Below are positions 35,046 to 47,555 of a stretch of DNA of 64,000 nucleotides, one piece after another (positions within the stretch are counted from its first letter, which is position 1; the number at the start of each line of letters is the position of its first letter). The DNA comes from Welwitschia mirabilis. Taxonomy: Eukaryota > Gnetophyta > Gnetopsida > Welwitschiales. Location of the stretch: contig JBOZIK010000001.1 in assembly GCA_051453625.1 (NCBI GenBank), positions 121,876,672 to 121,940,671 of the forward strand, read 5' to 3'. Made by a program: the position numbers and the translations under genes. The notes under the pieces were generated by a model that did not search any database, had not been told where the DNA came from, and saw nothing but the letters and a program-made list of their open reading frames with translations.

Positions 35046-35941
35046 TAAGACCAAGAGTTTTTTAGGAGGATATTATAAAAGCCACCAATAAGTATTTTAA
35101 AGTTATTTTGTGGTTCATTTAACTAGCTAGGAATAGTAAAGTTTTTCGTTCTCTAGCCTAGAGCGTGAAAGAAACCATGAGGGCACTTTTCATAAAATTT
35201 ACAAATTTCATTTTTTGACAGGTATGGGGAAGCACCTATAGCATGAGCTAATGAATAGATCTAAATTTAATAATAACAAAGAATTATTGGATAAAATTTA
35301 TCACATTGGATGGACACCATTAATGAAATTGAAATAACAAGTTAATATGATAAAAGCGATTGTAAAAACTTATCTTAGGAAGAAGAAGTTTTTTCCTTAT
35401 GCTTAGGTTAACAGTGAAAGAAATAGGGCTAAGGAAGAAAGGTGAGCTAATTCTTTCTTCCTTCTCAGGGCAGTAAAATACAAATAGATTTTTTGAGAGG
35501 AGAACACCTAGGAATGTAAAAGATGTCATCAAAGAAGTTGATTTGTGGAAGCTGTGGGATACATTAATGGAATTTTATGAAAGGTATATTATATAGGATG
35601 GAAATCATTCTAAACTTAAATTCCTAATTTTAATTATTCATTAACACTAAAAAATCTTCAAAATGTAAATATCCCCCATGCTTCATAGAAAAATTAAAAG
35701 GTAAAATCACTAAAAGGCATTTGTGTCTCATTAACAAATTGAAAGAGCACCTCAAAGGCAAGTAGATAAAGCTTAAGTAAAGTGTAAGGCAGAAGAAGGA
35801 TGAATGTGAAGGGGAAAAAGAATAAAGAAGATAGAGATGAAGAAAGTAAAAAAGCATTTGGCTAGACATGGTAGAACTAAAAAAAGGCAGGTAAGTGTTT
35901 CACATGAAGAAAGCTAAAACAAGATTCAAAGAAAAGATCAC

Positions 35942-36006
35942 AAAGTTAAAGTATAGAGCAAAGTTAATGAATTTAAAATATAGAGCAAAGTTAATGAATT
36001 TAAAAT
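35942..36006 (+). repeat. 27-bp tandem repeat in LINE copy 2
   Basis: A unit beginning 'aaagttaatgaatttaaaat' is present about 2.4 times in a row. Probably slippage within the decayed element. Confidence 0.7.
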
Positions 36007-37124
36007 TTTGATTGATTTATAGTAGTTTTCAAATGTGAAACTAGTAATGAAAAATCTAAAACAATCAAACAAGAATGAAAAGTGAGAGGCTAGTTCAAAT
36101 AAAAGACTACGCTTTATGGAAAAATGGATAAAGAATAAGAAGCCTAAAGGGATGTAGGAACATCACATAGATGAAAAGATTAAGGATGGAGCTCCCATCA
36201 ATCACGCCTAGTCAGATATAATCATTATAAGCAATGAAGAAGAAGAGAATGAAGGTCATTGGGCTTATAAACAAAAAGAAAAACAACAAGAGTATAATCA
36301 TAAAAAGCGGAGGATTTGTTAGAAAAGGGTTATGGAAGAAAAGAAAAGCACCAGTTTGGTAGTTCTAATGATGTTGATTGAGAATAAGAGAGCTCTAGGC
36401 ATGATGGGTTAGAGCCAAAGTGGAAGTTCTTAAAGAAGCCTAGTATGATGCTAACATCTAGATCATAGAATGGAGAGATTATTATGTAGTATTGGGCATT
36501 AACTTAAGAGTCATAAAAAATGACACACATTAAATGACATTGTAGTAATTTATCAGAAGCTTGCATCATAGTGATACCAAGATAAAATTTACATAAAGCC
36601 AAAGTAGCTTTGGAAAAAATTACAAAGATCAATAATGGTAAAGATATCCTAATAGACTTGGTGACAAGGAAAGCCTATAATGATAGCTTCTTTAATTAGA
36701 TCGTAGATATCTATGTAAGGAGGAAAAAATATTAATGCTTCCATGGGGGTTGTTTTCCAGTTTTTTACTCTTTCCTCCTTTTATTTGAATTTGTCAATTA
36801 GCTTAGTCATAGATTGGAATTGGTAATTCAAATTTACATAAGAATAGTCTTTCGTGTTAGGTTAAAGTCTTTAAGTTTTTGTGGTAGGTTGGATTTTCAT
36901 CCCACTTCTTTTCCAAACTATTGTTACATCTTTTGATATTTTTATCAGGTTCTGCCAAGCCTTATGCTTGAGTATGAGGATTTTTATGCACCTCTCTTGA
37001 TTTAATTAATAGTGTAACTAGTGCTATTTTTTACAAATTTTAATAAATTCCATCATATTTTCTCAAAATTTTAAAAAAATACACATTTATCTTAATTTAG
37101 CTTGACTTTTTGTTATTACGAAAA

Positions 37125-37199
37125 AATGATGGCTCACAACTTGGGTAGCGCATTTGTTTTGGGTACAAAATGTCACAGGTTCAAATCCTATCATTTCTA
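37125..37199 (+). pseudogene. trnP-UGG: Plastid-type tRNA-Pro(UGG) pseudogene
   Basis: The anticodon arm is perfect (stem TTTGT/ACAAA, loop TTTGGGT, anticodon TGG). The T arm reads ACAGG-TTCAAAT-CCTAT. The D region keeps TTGG and TAGCGC with one extra G. As I know the plastid gene, this matches chloroplast trnP-UGG much better than nuclear or typical mitochondrial tRNA-Pro, across about 75 bases. The acceptor stem is decayed (AATGATG against CATTTCT, two mismatches plus one G-T), so it is not expected to be functional. It suggests a nuclear insertion of plastid DNA. The neighbouring plastid genes trnW and psaJ were not recognised. Confidence 0.75.
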
Positions 37200-40100
37200 T
37201 CTATTGCTTTTCCCTTCGGTATTGAACTTATGGTTCTAAAGTAAGCCATACTAAAGGAGTAAGAATATTAGAAGATACTTATATTTTATAATCTTTCTAA
37301 TATTAAAGGAACTTTTTAAGTTTAACTATTACATGAATATGTTAATTTCTATAGAAGTCCAAAAATATTAGATCAATTTCTAAACCTTATTCTAGAATTT
37401 GGAAACTTCATTAATTTCTGAATGATTAGTTAGACATGTTATTTGATGTTGATGCTAATGAAAAATCTACTTTGTGATCAATTTGGGTTTATCCTATATA
37501 ATTTTATCCCATCCTTAAAATTTTATATCGTTATTCAATGTTGTTTTGGTTATTGCTATAATTGATACAAAGATTTAAGTTCGGCATGAAGAAAATTTAG
37601 AGGATTTTTCATCTTTAAAGGCCATAAACCATACCTAATAATTCTTTATTTTTAAATAACTTTTTATTCTTTTAATAATAAGTCATTTAAAAATGAAATC
37701 CTTCAAACAAATGTTAAGCCTAAAAATTAAAATGGATGAGGAGTATATAACGTAGACTACAAAGCTCATAGTTTAAAAAGGTATATTTGTTAAGAGTTAT
37801 AATCTTATAGTTAACATTAGTATTATATTTTTCTACTAGTTTGTTACAAATATCTTTTCCCTCTTATTTTAGAAATCTTAAAGAGAAATAAAGATTTTTC
37901 CAATTTCAAACACTTCTTCAATTATCTTGATTCGAGAAGAGCTTCTTAATATATGCAAGTGTATAGGCATTTTCAACAGTTAAATCCTATAAGGTAATAG
38001 AAAATCCATTTAATAAGAAACCTTTTTTCTTGAAGCATAAATCAAAACAAATTATCCTGTGTAGTTCCTTTACTAAGTTATATAATTTTTAAGATACTTT
38101 GTAAAAAGCTTATCGTCAATCATAACAGTCACAAAAGCTTCTTAAAGATCTACTTAATCTATTAAATGTAGGCTTATAAGGGAGTAAACATAAAATTAAA
38201 ATGGATATAAATAAACGAGATAAGATTAATGAATGGCTCATTTATATTTTGGAAATAAATAATTAATTTTAAATATTTTGTATAATATTATTTAATATAC
38301 ATTATTAAATCTAATCAGTTAAAAGTTGGAGAACTGATTATATCTAATAACTTAAAGGGACTTGTGAGGTTAACTTATTTTTAGTAATCTAGCCATTAAG
38401 TGTATGAATTATGATGAGTTATGGTTAACTTGATATTTTTTTCATATTTATCCTTAAAGAGTTATACCATCATTCCCAATATTATGGAAAAAATTTTTAT
38501 GAATGAAGAAATGGTTATTTACATATTAACTGATTAACTTATACATTTATTTTCTAACGTGTAATAAGTCTTAAATGATTATTGTTTTCTTCATATAATC
38601 TAATAATTGCATCACATTAAGAGTAATGAAGATGAATAAAAAGGATGCTAGGATACATCCTTATCTTGTAGATCTCTAAATAATTGCTTATTATAGTTAT
38701 CGTTAATTGCAACATGAGGTAAAAATTAGTCCTGAAAATATCAATATGGTTATAGAATTTAGCTTAAGATTTTAGTTTTTTAATAATTCCTTTAAGGTAA
38801 TATTACTTATTTTTATCATACTCTTTAGGGAAGTAAAGCTTCGTGAGTATCATGGGTTTGTTAGTATCTTGTATGATACTTTTAATAGTTGTGATAATCT
38901 TATCAAATATATGCCTTTTACAATCAAGTTAATTACTCTTATTAGAATAATCTAATTTAAATAAGGCTTAGTTTTATTAGCATTACTTTTTTTTTTTTAA
39001 AAATGCTTATCATTAGTAATAACTCATGCTATGGCTTCTTTTATGACTTGATTAAGATAATACTAAGTTAATAAAATCATTTTTTAAATCAAAATCCATC
39101 CATAAAAGTATCATCTAATTATTAGTACCTTGCATGATACTTTTTCTTATTGTGAAAAAATTATTATTAATATACCTTTTCACTAATAAAGTTAGTTTAC
39201 TCTTTTGGGATAATATGGTTCAAATAAAGCTTAATTTTATTTGAAAGACCTTATTTTGTAAGGTTTTATAATATGATTACCAAAATTACCAATGTTAAAT
39301 CAATATGTAATTTGCATTTTGTTTCCATTTTTTGATATAAATTTGGTTATCCTTATATTAAATAACCATTTATGAGGCTCTTAACTATCATTTCTTTACA
39401 AGAATACCAAAAATCGATCTTAAAAATGGACATGTTAATTTCTAATTCTCAATAAAAAATTCATCTCTTGTTGAAATAGTATCCTATTTAATGCTAAAGA
39501 TCATATACTTTAAATTGTTAAACACAAAAGAAAATTTCTTTAAAATACATTAATATTAGCATCTAATACATAATGAAAGGATATGCATCTCACTTAAATA
39601 AGTATAAATTATTAAAAAAAATATTAGTTGAAAAAATTTTAAATTATAGGATACCTTATTAATTATTTTATTAATTTATAATCCACTTTAATTACTCAAA
39701 TAACTATTTATGAGAGATGTCTTTTCATGAATATCAAAATCTAGGTAACAAACTATCTCTATTTAAAGCCATCTCAATCTAGATTTGACATGTTTTCCTT
39801 GAGATTTATGAGCTTGTAGTTATTCTAGAATAGTACGAGCGTGGTGAAAAAATTAAAGCTTTTAACACTATTATCACTATTGTATAGATGGGACATGTAA
39901 TCATAAAGAATTATTTATAAATCTAAATATTTTCCTTTGAGGTTCTTATAAAGTAATTCATAAAAAAAATTAAGAGATTGCATATGTTCCAAGAATAACA
40001 ATTGTGGACTAACTTTTATAACTTTTTATCTATAAGATTATGAAGCCATTTTCTAAACCTATTAAATAAGATTCCATAAACCTTCATAATGGAGTAACAA

Positions 40101-41200
40101 ATCATTTAACATAAAATTCCTTTTCATATTGGATAAATTATGATTGATATATCATTTTAAAGGATAGAAAAATGATTACATAACTTTAGAAAATGTGAGT
40201 ATCAAATTAAAGAACCCTCCTAGTGCTTGGTGGGAAAAAAAAATTACATATAATTTATCTAGTCTTAAAATTATGTAATATTTTTATCATATTACTTCAT
40301 GAAAATCATCCCAATATAAAGAATTATGACCTTCATCTAGATTTAGACAATTAATTTATGTTTGTAATTCTACTAAGTATATTATTTTCCTTTATTACAA
40401 ATAAGGTTTGATAAATATCTATATCATCTATAATAACTTTTATTATTAAACTTATTTACTTAAGTTTGCCATTATATTTAGCATGAATTTTGAATTTCTA
40501 ACTTACCAATATATGAGGCCTTGGGTGTAACTAAAATCATTTATTTAAATGATCATAATGGCTAGACTTTGAAGGGGAGGTATATTCATTAAAATTTTCA
40601 AGTTTAACATACTCCTCCTACATATTAATTAATACAATAGGTTATAATAAAATTGGTTTAATTTTAGCATTTCACATAGTTCTTATTTATAAAACTAATA
40701 AATTAACATTAAAATAATAAAGTTATAACTTAAAAACAACAGGTCATAGTAGATAAATATTAATGAAGATAAGTGGAGAAGTAAATATAGGTTACTGCTA
40801 GTATTTTCTGAGACATCATCAAGTCAAACTTTAACATTAGTCTTTTCAAATCTAAAAATCAACTTTTCATTTAATTTGATAATCTAGCTAGTTATGAAAC
40901 TTATTTTTAAGAATTTAAAATCTTAGAGGCATGCATAGAGACCTAAAAAAGAGCTAGATTAAATAAACACATCAATAAAGTTGAAAAATTGAATACTCAT
41001 AATATGTCAAAAATGACCTTACTTCTTCTAATTTATCTTAGAACTTGAGAATTTCTAAAAAGAATTAAAAATTATTAAACAATATTTACACATCATCTAC
41101 TAGGCAATATAGAAATTGAAAATATGTATCATTTGTAATATGAGAATTACATAATCTTTCTTAAAATTTACTTTGTAGGCTAAAATAAATTTATATAATG
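37200..41200. other. Unassigned AT-rich region
   Basis: Four kilobases without a supported gene or identified element. A diverged tandem duplication lies within it (38830-39260, listed separately). Immediately after the tRNA, 37200-37270 could still be plastid-derived spacer. Stops are dense in all frames. Confidence 0.5.
38830..39260. repeat. Diverged tandem duplication, period about 261 bp
   Basis: 'ttagtatcttgtatgatact' at 38861-38880 recurs as 'ttagtaccttgcatgatact' at 39122-39141. The flanks also align, for example 'ccttttacaatcaagttaattactctta' style text and 'aaataaggcttagttttatt' against 'aaataaagcttaattttatt'. Only two copies are seen. It is old, judged by its many mismatches. Confidence 0.6.
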
Positions 41201-41506
41201 AAATTTAAATTTTCTTGTTCAAATGCGGCCCTTTTTTACTAATTTAAAAGTTAGACAATCAATACTAAATATGATGTAAATAGTACCTCTAATTCCATCA
41301 TGCCTCTCCTTTGGCAACTCATGAACTTTAGATATATAACAAAATATGTATCTTATTGTCAATACTATTAACTAATAATAGTAGTATTGGTTAATGTATA
41401 ACTAAATGGAATAACTTTAATACATAACCATTTAGATGATATATATGTGATAAATATTTGATATTTTAAACTAATAACTCATTATTATTTTCATTGTACT
41501 TCTACA
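41200..41506 (+). mobile_element. 3' end of a copia-like LTR
   Basis: An AT-rich segment ending '...cttctaca' directly before a primer binding site. The left border is not defined. It is followed by degraded gag-like sequence to about 42.2 kb. No second LTR was found before the gypsy LTR begins. Confidence 0.4.
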
Positions 41507-41518
41507 TGGTATTAGAGC
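41507..41518 (+). promoter_or_regulatory. Primer binding site (initiator tRNA-Met type)
   Basis: TGGTATTAGAGC differs from the canonical plant LTR primer binding site TGGTATCAGAGC at one C-to-T position. It directly follows an LTR-like CA end. Confidence 0.65.
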
Positions 41519-42800
41519 TAACATATTAGAATCTAGGAGGTACCTCTCATACACAAGTAATATAGTACCCTAGTTAGCTCCAATAAGAAGCTTATGATCT
41601 AGGAGGATATTATGGATGAGATTAAAAAACTAGAAGAGTCTTATAAATAATTCCACATGTAAAAACCAACATCATAACTATCCAAACTTATTATTATATT
41701 TAAAAAAGTTAAATGCTATGAATTTAAAATTCTTATAGCACCAAGGTTTATTCTAAGAGGTTGTAATAATTTTTAAGTAGGGAGTAGGATAATAGAAATG
41801 TATTTGGATAAAAAAAGATTTATATTTATAAATCTTTGAGATATTAAACATTATCAACTAAGATAATAAGACCTTAGATAAACATGTAAAGTTTAGTATT
41901 GTACAGGCCATGAATCCCCTAATCACTATTGGAATCAATAGTAATTGATCAACTTTTATAACATAAAAGAATTTGAAAAAAAGTTCATAATTTTAAAAAG
42001 AATGCTAGGATAAGGTCCATATTGATCATGACACAAAGGCTAGATAATTTACAACAAAAGTTGATGGTAAAAGAAAGAGGATTGGGAGACTTTGATCTAA
42101 CGAATTACTCATTGAAATAACTTTCCCTAGAATATGATGTACTTAAGACCTTCATTATGGTATCAGAAGGCACCATTACCATATTATATGAGAATATNNN
42201 NNNNNNNTGATAGGTCTCATATATATTGATGGAGTCTCTCTAAGAATTAAACATTTTATAGCCTCCTTAAGCATGGTGTTCATGGTTTAGGATAAGAACA
42301 TAAAGAAGTGAAGATTTAAGGGAAGGTACTTCAATTAAGATGAATTATATAGTTATGATTGAATGTAAGAATCCATAGAATGAGGAGAACATAAAAACAA
42401 ATAATTAAAATATTATAAAATAAAAAGACAGAGAAAGAAGAAAAAGGAATCTAATGATAGAAGTTACATCCTTAATGTAAAATCTTACCTTATAAATGTA
42501 CACTCCAAAAATATTAGTGTAATGAATGATGATGATTTTGTTGGTGATTACATGCATTAATGCCTTAACTTTGGTAGTACTAAATATGTATGTAATGATC
42601 AAACCTTTTAAACTAATTTTAATAACATATAAGGTGTATTGACACATTTTGCAAATGATTGAATCAATATGTTTAAATGTATTGGTATCATAACATATTA
42701 AGATATGATATTTAATCCATTACATTATATGATGTTTACTATTATCTTTATAATCAAAATATAATCTAGTCTCATGATGATGATGTACTCTTTAAGAGGG
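41519..42800 (+). mobile_element. Degraded internal region after the primer binding site
   Basis: Text at 41600-42190 is rich in Lys/Glu when read in pieces, as expected for copia gag, but stops prevent a domain call. A 10-N gap lies at 42198-42207. 42400-42800 has only a short minus-strand frame (42405-42647) with no recognised domain. Confidence 0.3.
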
Positions 42801-42809
42801 ATAATCATA

Positions 42810-45800
42810 TGACACCCTATTTTTTCTTATCCTAATCAAGCACTATTTTTTCTCCTCTTCTCTTCCTTCATTCTTCAATATTATTACTTAATAGACACAG
42901 TAGAACCTAGGGATAAATTTTACTTATTCCTTTATTAGAATTTTTGTATTTTAAACAAAAACTTGTATTGTGACTATATTTTTATCTATAATTAATTCCT
43001 TGGTTGTTTTGGTTTACAACTAAGAATGATGTCATAAGTTTTTGTTCTTTATTTCTTTCTATTTTTTTCACATAGAAAGATATTTTATAAATAGTTAATG
43101 AGATATAACTTGTTATAAACATACATGGATAAGTTTAAGGATAATACGTAACCAATATGATAGAAGATTGTGACTCCCATTAATGGCATTCTAGCTCAAT
43201 TCCTAATCATCCTTCAGATGTGAGATGATTATACTTCAGGTTCTAAACTATATAAATGTGATTGGGCTCAATCCAATAGGCTTACATTTCATCTCAATAA
43301 ATCCCTAATACAAGTGACATGTGGTGCATGATGTGGATGCATGTTTACAAATGACCCTCGCTTTCTTGAAACATCTCCAGATGATGTAATAATGATCCAT
43401 CAATGTCAAAGGCTTGAGATATTAAGTCGGAGTAAGTTCATACATGGGTATAATATAAGAGTGATGATCAAACCCACTTCTAGAAGGGTATTATAAAAAA
43501 GATGCAATGCAATCCACCTTAATGATGAAATCCAAGTATGGGGATGAACATTATTAAGATTATTTTGATCTAGTACTATTTGATGAATACACCACATAAA
43601 TGCATGCATACAATTCTAACTAATACGGATATTTAATGGATTATTTACTTAGTTATAATAATTCTAATCATTATTAGGTTCATTTATAAAAATAATTATA
43701 AAAGAAAAAATAAGCATACTAGAACATCTCTATTTTTAAGACTATAATAGAGATAATCTAAATAAAGGAAATATTATTTTCTTTTATTTCTTTAAAAATA
43801 AATAAAATATTCAAAACATATTAAATCATATCTTAATAATATACTTAAAGAGACGAATCCATACCTAGAACTATGCTAATCCTAGAAGTATTCTTCCATT
43901 CTCACATAACAATTTCCATGGATTGATGTAATGAAGATAAATAAAAGAAAGTATAGTTCAAGCATGGTTATTAAGACATCATAATTTATCCAAGACTTAC
44001 ATAGATATATAATAAGTCAAGAAAATCAATGATAAATCAAGGACTACTTACGTTACTTAACTATTAAGGTAAAAACTCCTATAAGCATGCACATTCAAAG
44101 TAAGATAAAGGTAAAAGATGTATTTTCCTAACAAAATATTATTTCTAAGTAATGTAACTTAAGGCCACTAACATAAAATTATCTTAGATACTTAAATTTC
44201 CTATAAAATTTTATATAATAATTTTTTAATAATTTAAAACATTAATTATAATGGTTTTGAACTCTAAGGAGACATCATAATTAAAAATTAATAATTAATT
44301 AATTAAAAATAAATTACTATAGTTTTTCATACACTAGAATCATAATAGGATCATTATAAATTAACTTAACCTATCTTGGAATTCTATATTATTTCCAAGG
44401 TTATGATTTTAAGATTAAAAACTATTAAATTTTCTAAAATTACAATCCTACTGCACTACACTACATGATAATAACTTTTAAAATACTTTAAATTTTGAAA
44501 TGATTCAAGATGTTTTAGAAATATTATTTAATTCCTTACAACATAGGCTACTTAATTTTTATTTACAAAAATATAAATTATTTTCTTACTATTTTCCACA
44601 TTTATTTTCTAATGTATTGTAATAAATAAATTTATTAAAACTTATTACACATCATAAAAATTACTATGTTTATATTTTAACAATCATAACACAATATTAG
44701 ACTAATAGAAAAAATTTCATTAATTTATACCTACTAATTAATAAGCTATAGTGTTTTGAACCTATGCCTCTATTCTGGAAATTTAACTTTTGGTGAAGAA
44801 AATATAGTAAAAGTTCAATAACTAATTATATAATAATTTAAATTAATAAAATAATGAATAAACCCAAAAATTAATTATTTATAGCATACATTTACTAAAT
44901 AGTACTAATGAAAATTAATTTAGAAATAAAAATCAAATCAATTCACAAAAGAATTTATGATGAGCCTTAGGATTACCATGAAAGAGTAATAGCCTAAAAG
45001 AGAATTTTTAGGATTAGATGTTGCCCCTAAAAAGATGGACCTAACATAATGAATGAAAAATATATTCTTATGTATATTAATACAAAATAAACATAGGTAC
45101 TCAAGTATATAATAAATCATCAAAGTGGTCACTTGACCATAGTCATCCATTAGTAACCTAAACTGAGTATAAGAGACCCCTCATATTTCCTTACATCTTA
45201 GTAAGAGCTAATGGGAGGAAATAATATAACCTTATGAGATATCATAAATAGTGGTTTGATGTAAGTATTGCATCATTCTACTAAAATATTAAAAGAGACC
45301 ATATGGATAATATAAGTAAAGAGCTTATTTGGGAAGATTACTAAGTCCTTGATAGTTGAAGATTAATGAAGATTCAAGATGAAGAGTTCCTTAGCTCCAA
45401 GATCCTAAGATCCAAGTTCACAAGCAAGAAAATAAAATAAAGAGAGAGGAAAGACAAAAATGCACTTGTATAGAAAAATGAAAAGTATCTCCCCTTTGCA
45501 AGATAGGAAAGGATTTTATATATAAATAAACAAAGGCACATAGCTCAAGATCATAAGATCAAATAATTTAGTATTGATAAGTAGGATGTATAATAAGTGA
45601 TATTGGAGTATAAAAATAAAAATCATATTTATGGCTTATGCAACTAACTAGGTTGAGCAATTTTCTTAATTTAATTAGCAAGGTTAATTACATGCATCAT
45701 TTCCTCATACTAGTTCCTTGTTAATCCTTCATAGGCTCATAAATGAGTTTAATTTATTTAAAACATGCATCAAAAGAATAAATGCATAAATTGCAAAATT

Positions 45801-46374
45801 TTCATACAGCATAATAACATAAACTCTTTCATTCTAATGAATAAAATAATAAGTATGCTATCGACAAAGTGCCCTTAAACATCTTAAGAAGATAAAAGTC
45901 ATGGTAGAGTAAATCTACTTATTTATCATTCTTGGTTCTATGTAAGAGTGCATGTACTTTTTCACATGCTCATTTATTTCATAATGCATAAAATCTATTA
46001 ATTACATAACAGAATAAACAAAATGTCTATTCATAATATAGTACACCTATCACATTTAAATGAGTAAATAAGATGTAAAATATATTATCATGTCCTCTTG
46101 AAATTTTTAATTTATTAGTTTTATTATGTGATTTTAATTCTTTATAAGATTGGATTATTTAATTTTAAATTTTTGGATATCTCTTCTTATAAAAACCTTC
46201 TAACATAATTATTATCATTTTCATTGTAAATTATGAAAATTACAAACTAAAGTTAATTTAAAACACTATCTTATTTTAATAAGGATTTTAAAGAAGAGTA
46301 ATTTCTCATATGATTAAAAGCTTAATATACTTAATATCCAAGTAATTAAGGTTTATAAAATATGGGATATGACA
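42810..46374 (-). mobile_element. Chromovirus-like gypsy element 1, 3' LTR (about 3.5 kb)
   Basis: On the minus strand the sequence AGTAGGGGAGGA (polypurine tract) is followed at 46374 by TGTCATATCCCATA, a typical gypsy LTR start. A good end candidate is GGGTGTCA at 42810, which mirrors the start. Most of it aligns with the second LTR at 47556-50273. A minus-strand TATA region lies at about 45514-45528. The very long LTR suits Tekay/Del-type chromoviruses. The left border is inferred. Confidence 0.65.
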
Positions 46375-46390
46375 TCCTCCCCTACTTAGA
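46375..46390 (-). promoter_or_regulatory. Polypurine tract, gypsy element 1
   Basis: AGTAGGGGAGGA immediately before the LTR start on the minus strand, the primer site for plus-strand DNA synthesis. In element 2 the same site reads AGTAGGAAAGGA (50285-50274). Confidence 0.65.
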
Positions 46391-47455
46391 CTAATTCACT
46401 CTAAGGAATGAAGATACATAAAGAGTTTAAGAACACCTAACTATATATTATGAGATTAAACAAGATTTAGATATTGATTTTGTATTGTTTCGTTTAGCTT
46501 CAAAGTAGCTGCATCAGCACCATGAGTACTCTACTTTATCTTCACTTGATGGATCTCTCTATTTTATAAATTGATAGTTCATCAATTCAACACTAATTGT
46601 AGGTTTTTCATAGTTGAACAATCTAGTTACACTTAAATATGAAACTAATTTAATACATGAAAAGAATCTGCAATATACTTTCTTAGCATACTTACATGAA
46701 AAACATCATGCATGTGAATAATCAAGAAGGCAGAGAAAGCTTGTGTGCAACAGATCCAACTCTTTTTAATATTTCAAATGGTCTAATGAATTAAAAAGCT
46801 AATTTTGATCTCTTAACTTCTCTCATTACTGATTTCATTAGTGACATTTTAAGAAATATATAATTACCTATTTTAAACTCAAGATCTCTTCTTTAATGGT
46901 ATGCACACAACTTTTGTCCATTTGCTACTTCTTTAAGTCTATCCTTAATTATCCTCATTTTACTTTTAATTTCTTATGATATTTCTGGTCCTATAATCAA
47001 TCTTTCTTCACATTTTGTCTATGAAGTAGATGGTTTATATTTTCTATCATATAGGGCTTCAAATAGAGTTATTTGAATTAAACTCTAATAACTATTATTA
47101 TATGTAATTTCTATTAATGATACGTACTCTCCTTAACACGTAGTATTATCTAGAGTACATGTTATAAGAAGATATTTTAAAATTTGATTAACTCTTTCTG
47201 CTTAATCATTTATTTAAGGATGAAATGCAATGCTCAAATTTAACTTAGTTCCTAAACCCATTTGTAAGTCATGTCAAAACTTAGAAGTAAATTTTGAATC
47301 TCTATTAGAGATAAATCGCTTAAAGCACACCATGCAACCAAATAACGTTTTGAATATATACTTTAGCTATACCCTTGACATCATAAGTAGATTTTACTAG
47401 AATGAAATATGATGACTTAGTTACTCTATCAATTATTACCATGATATAATCATTA
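46375..47455 (-). pseudogene. Gypsy element 1 pol C-terminus (integrase, chromodomain-like tail)
   Basis: The minus strand from the gap edge reads 'NDYIMVIIDRVTKSSYFILV' (first catalytic Asp present), 'VYIQNVIWLHGV', 'SNRDSKF' (catalytic Asp replaced by Asn), and 'NDQAERVNQIL' (catalytic Glu present). Near the end 'NYQFIK*RDPSSEDKVEYSW' resembles a chromodomain (YLVKW...P.ED.TW). Stops and frameshifts are frequent. The start is lost in the 47456-47555 gap. Confidence 0.7.
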
Positions 47456-47555
47456 NNNNNNNNNNNNNNNNNNNNNNNNNNNNNNNNNNNNNNNNNNNNN
47501 NNNNNNNNNNNNNNNNNNNNNNNNNNNNNNNNNNNNNNNNNNNNNNNNNNNNNNN
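47456..47555. other. Assembly gap, 100 N
   Basis: A default-size gap between integrase of gypsy element 1 and LTR of gypsy element 2. Unlike several other gaps here, its flanks do not repeat each other. The last 200-250 bases of the second LTR are presumably missing. Confidence 0.95.

Larger units (their letters stand above)
30330..37070 (+). mobile_element. Decayed L1-type LINE, copy 2
   Basis: Same family and orientation as copy 1 at 1.8-8.25 kb, and better preserved. Order: 5' region with several CpGs (about 30350-30480), ORF1 with a zinc knuckle (about 31240-31420), endonuclease start (31833), RT (33280-33990), zf-RVT-like end (about 34985-35045), and a T-rich 3' region to about 37.07 kb. 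Stops are numerous and often replace Trp or Gln. Borders are approximate. A 46-bp tandem duplication (34050-34141) and a 27-bp tandem repeat (35942-36006) are copy-specific rearrangements. Confidence 0.85.

Noticed and set aside
37125-37199. Functional nuclear tRNA gene
   Set aside because: The acceptor stem is mismatched, the D loop has an extra base, and the sequence is plastid-type.
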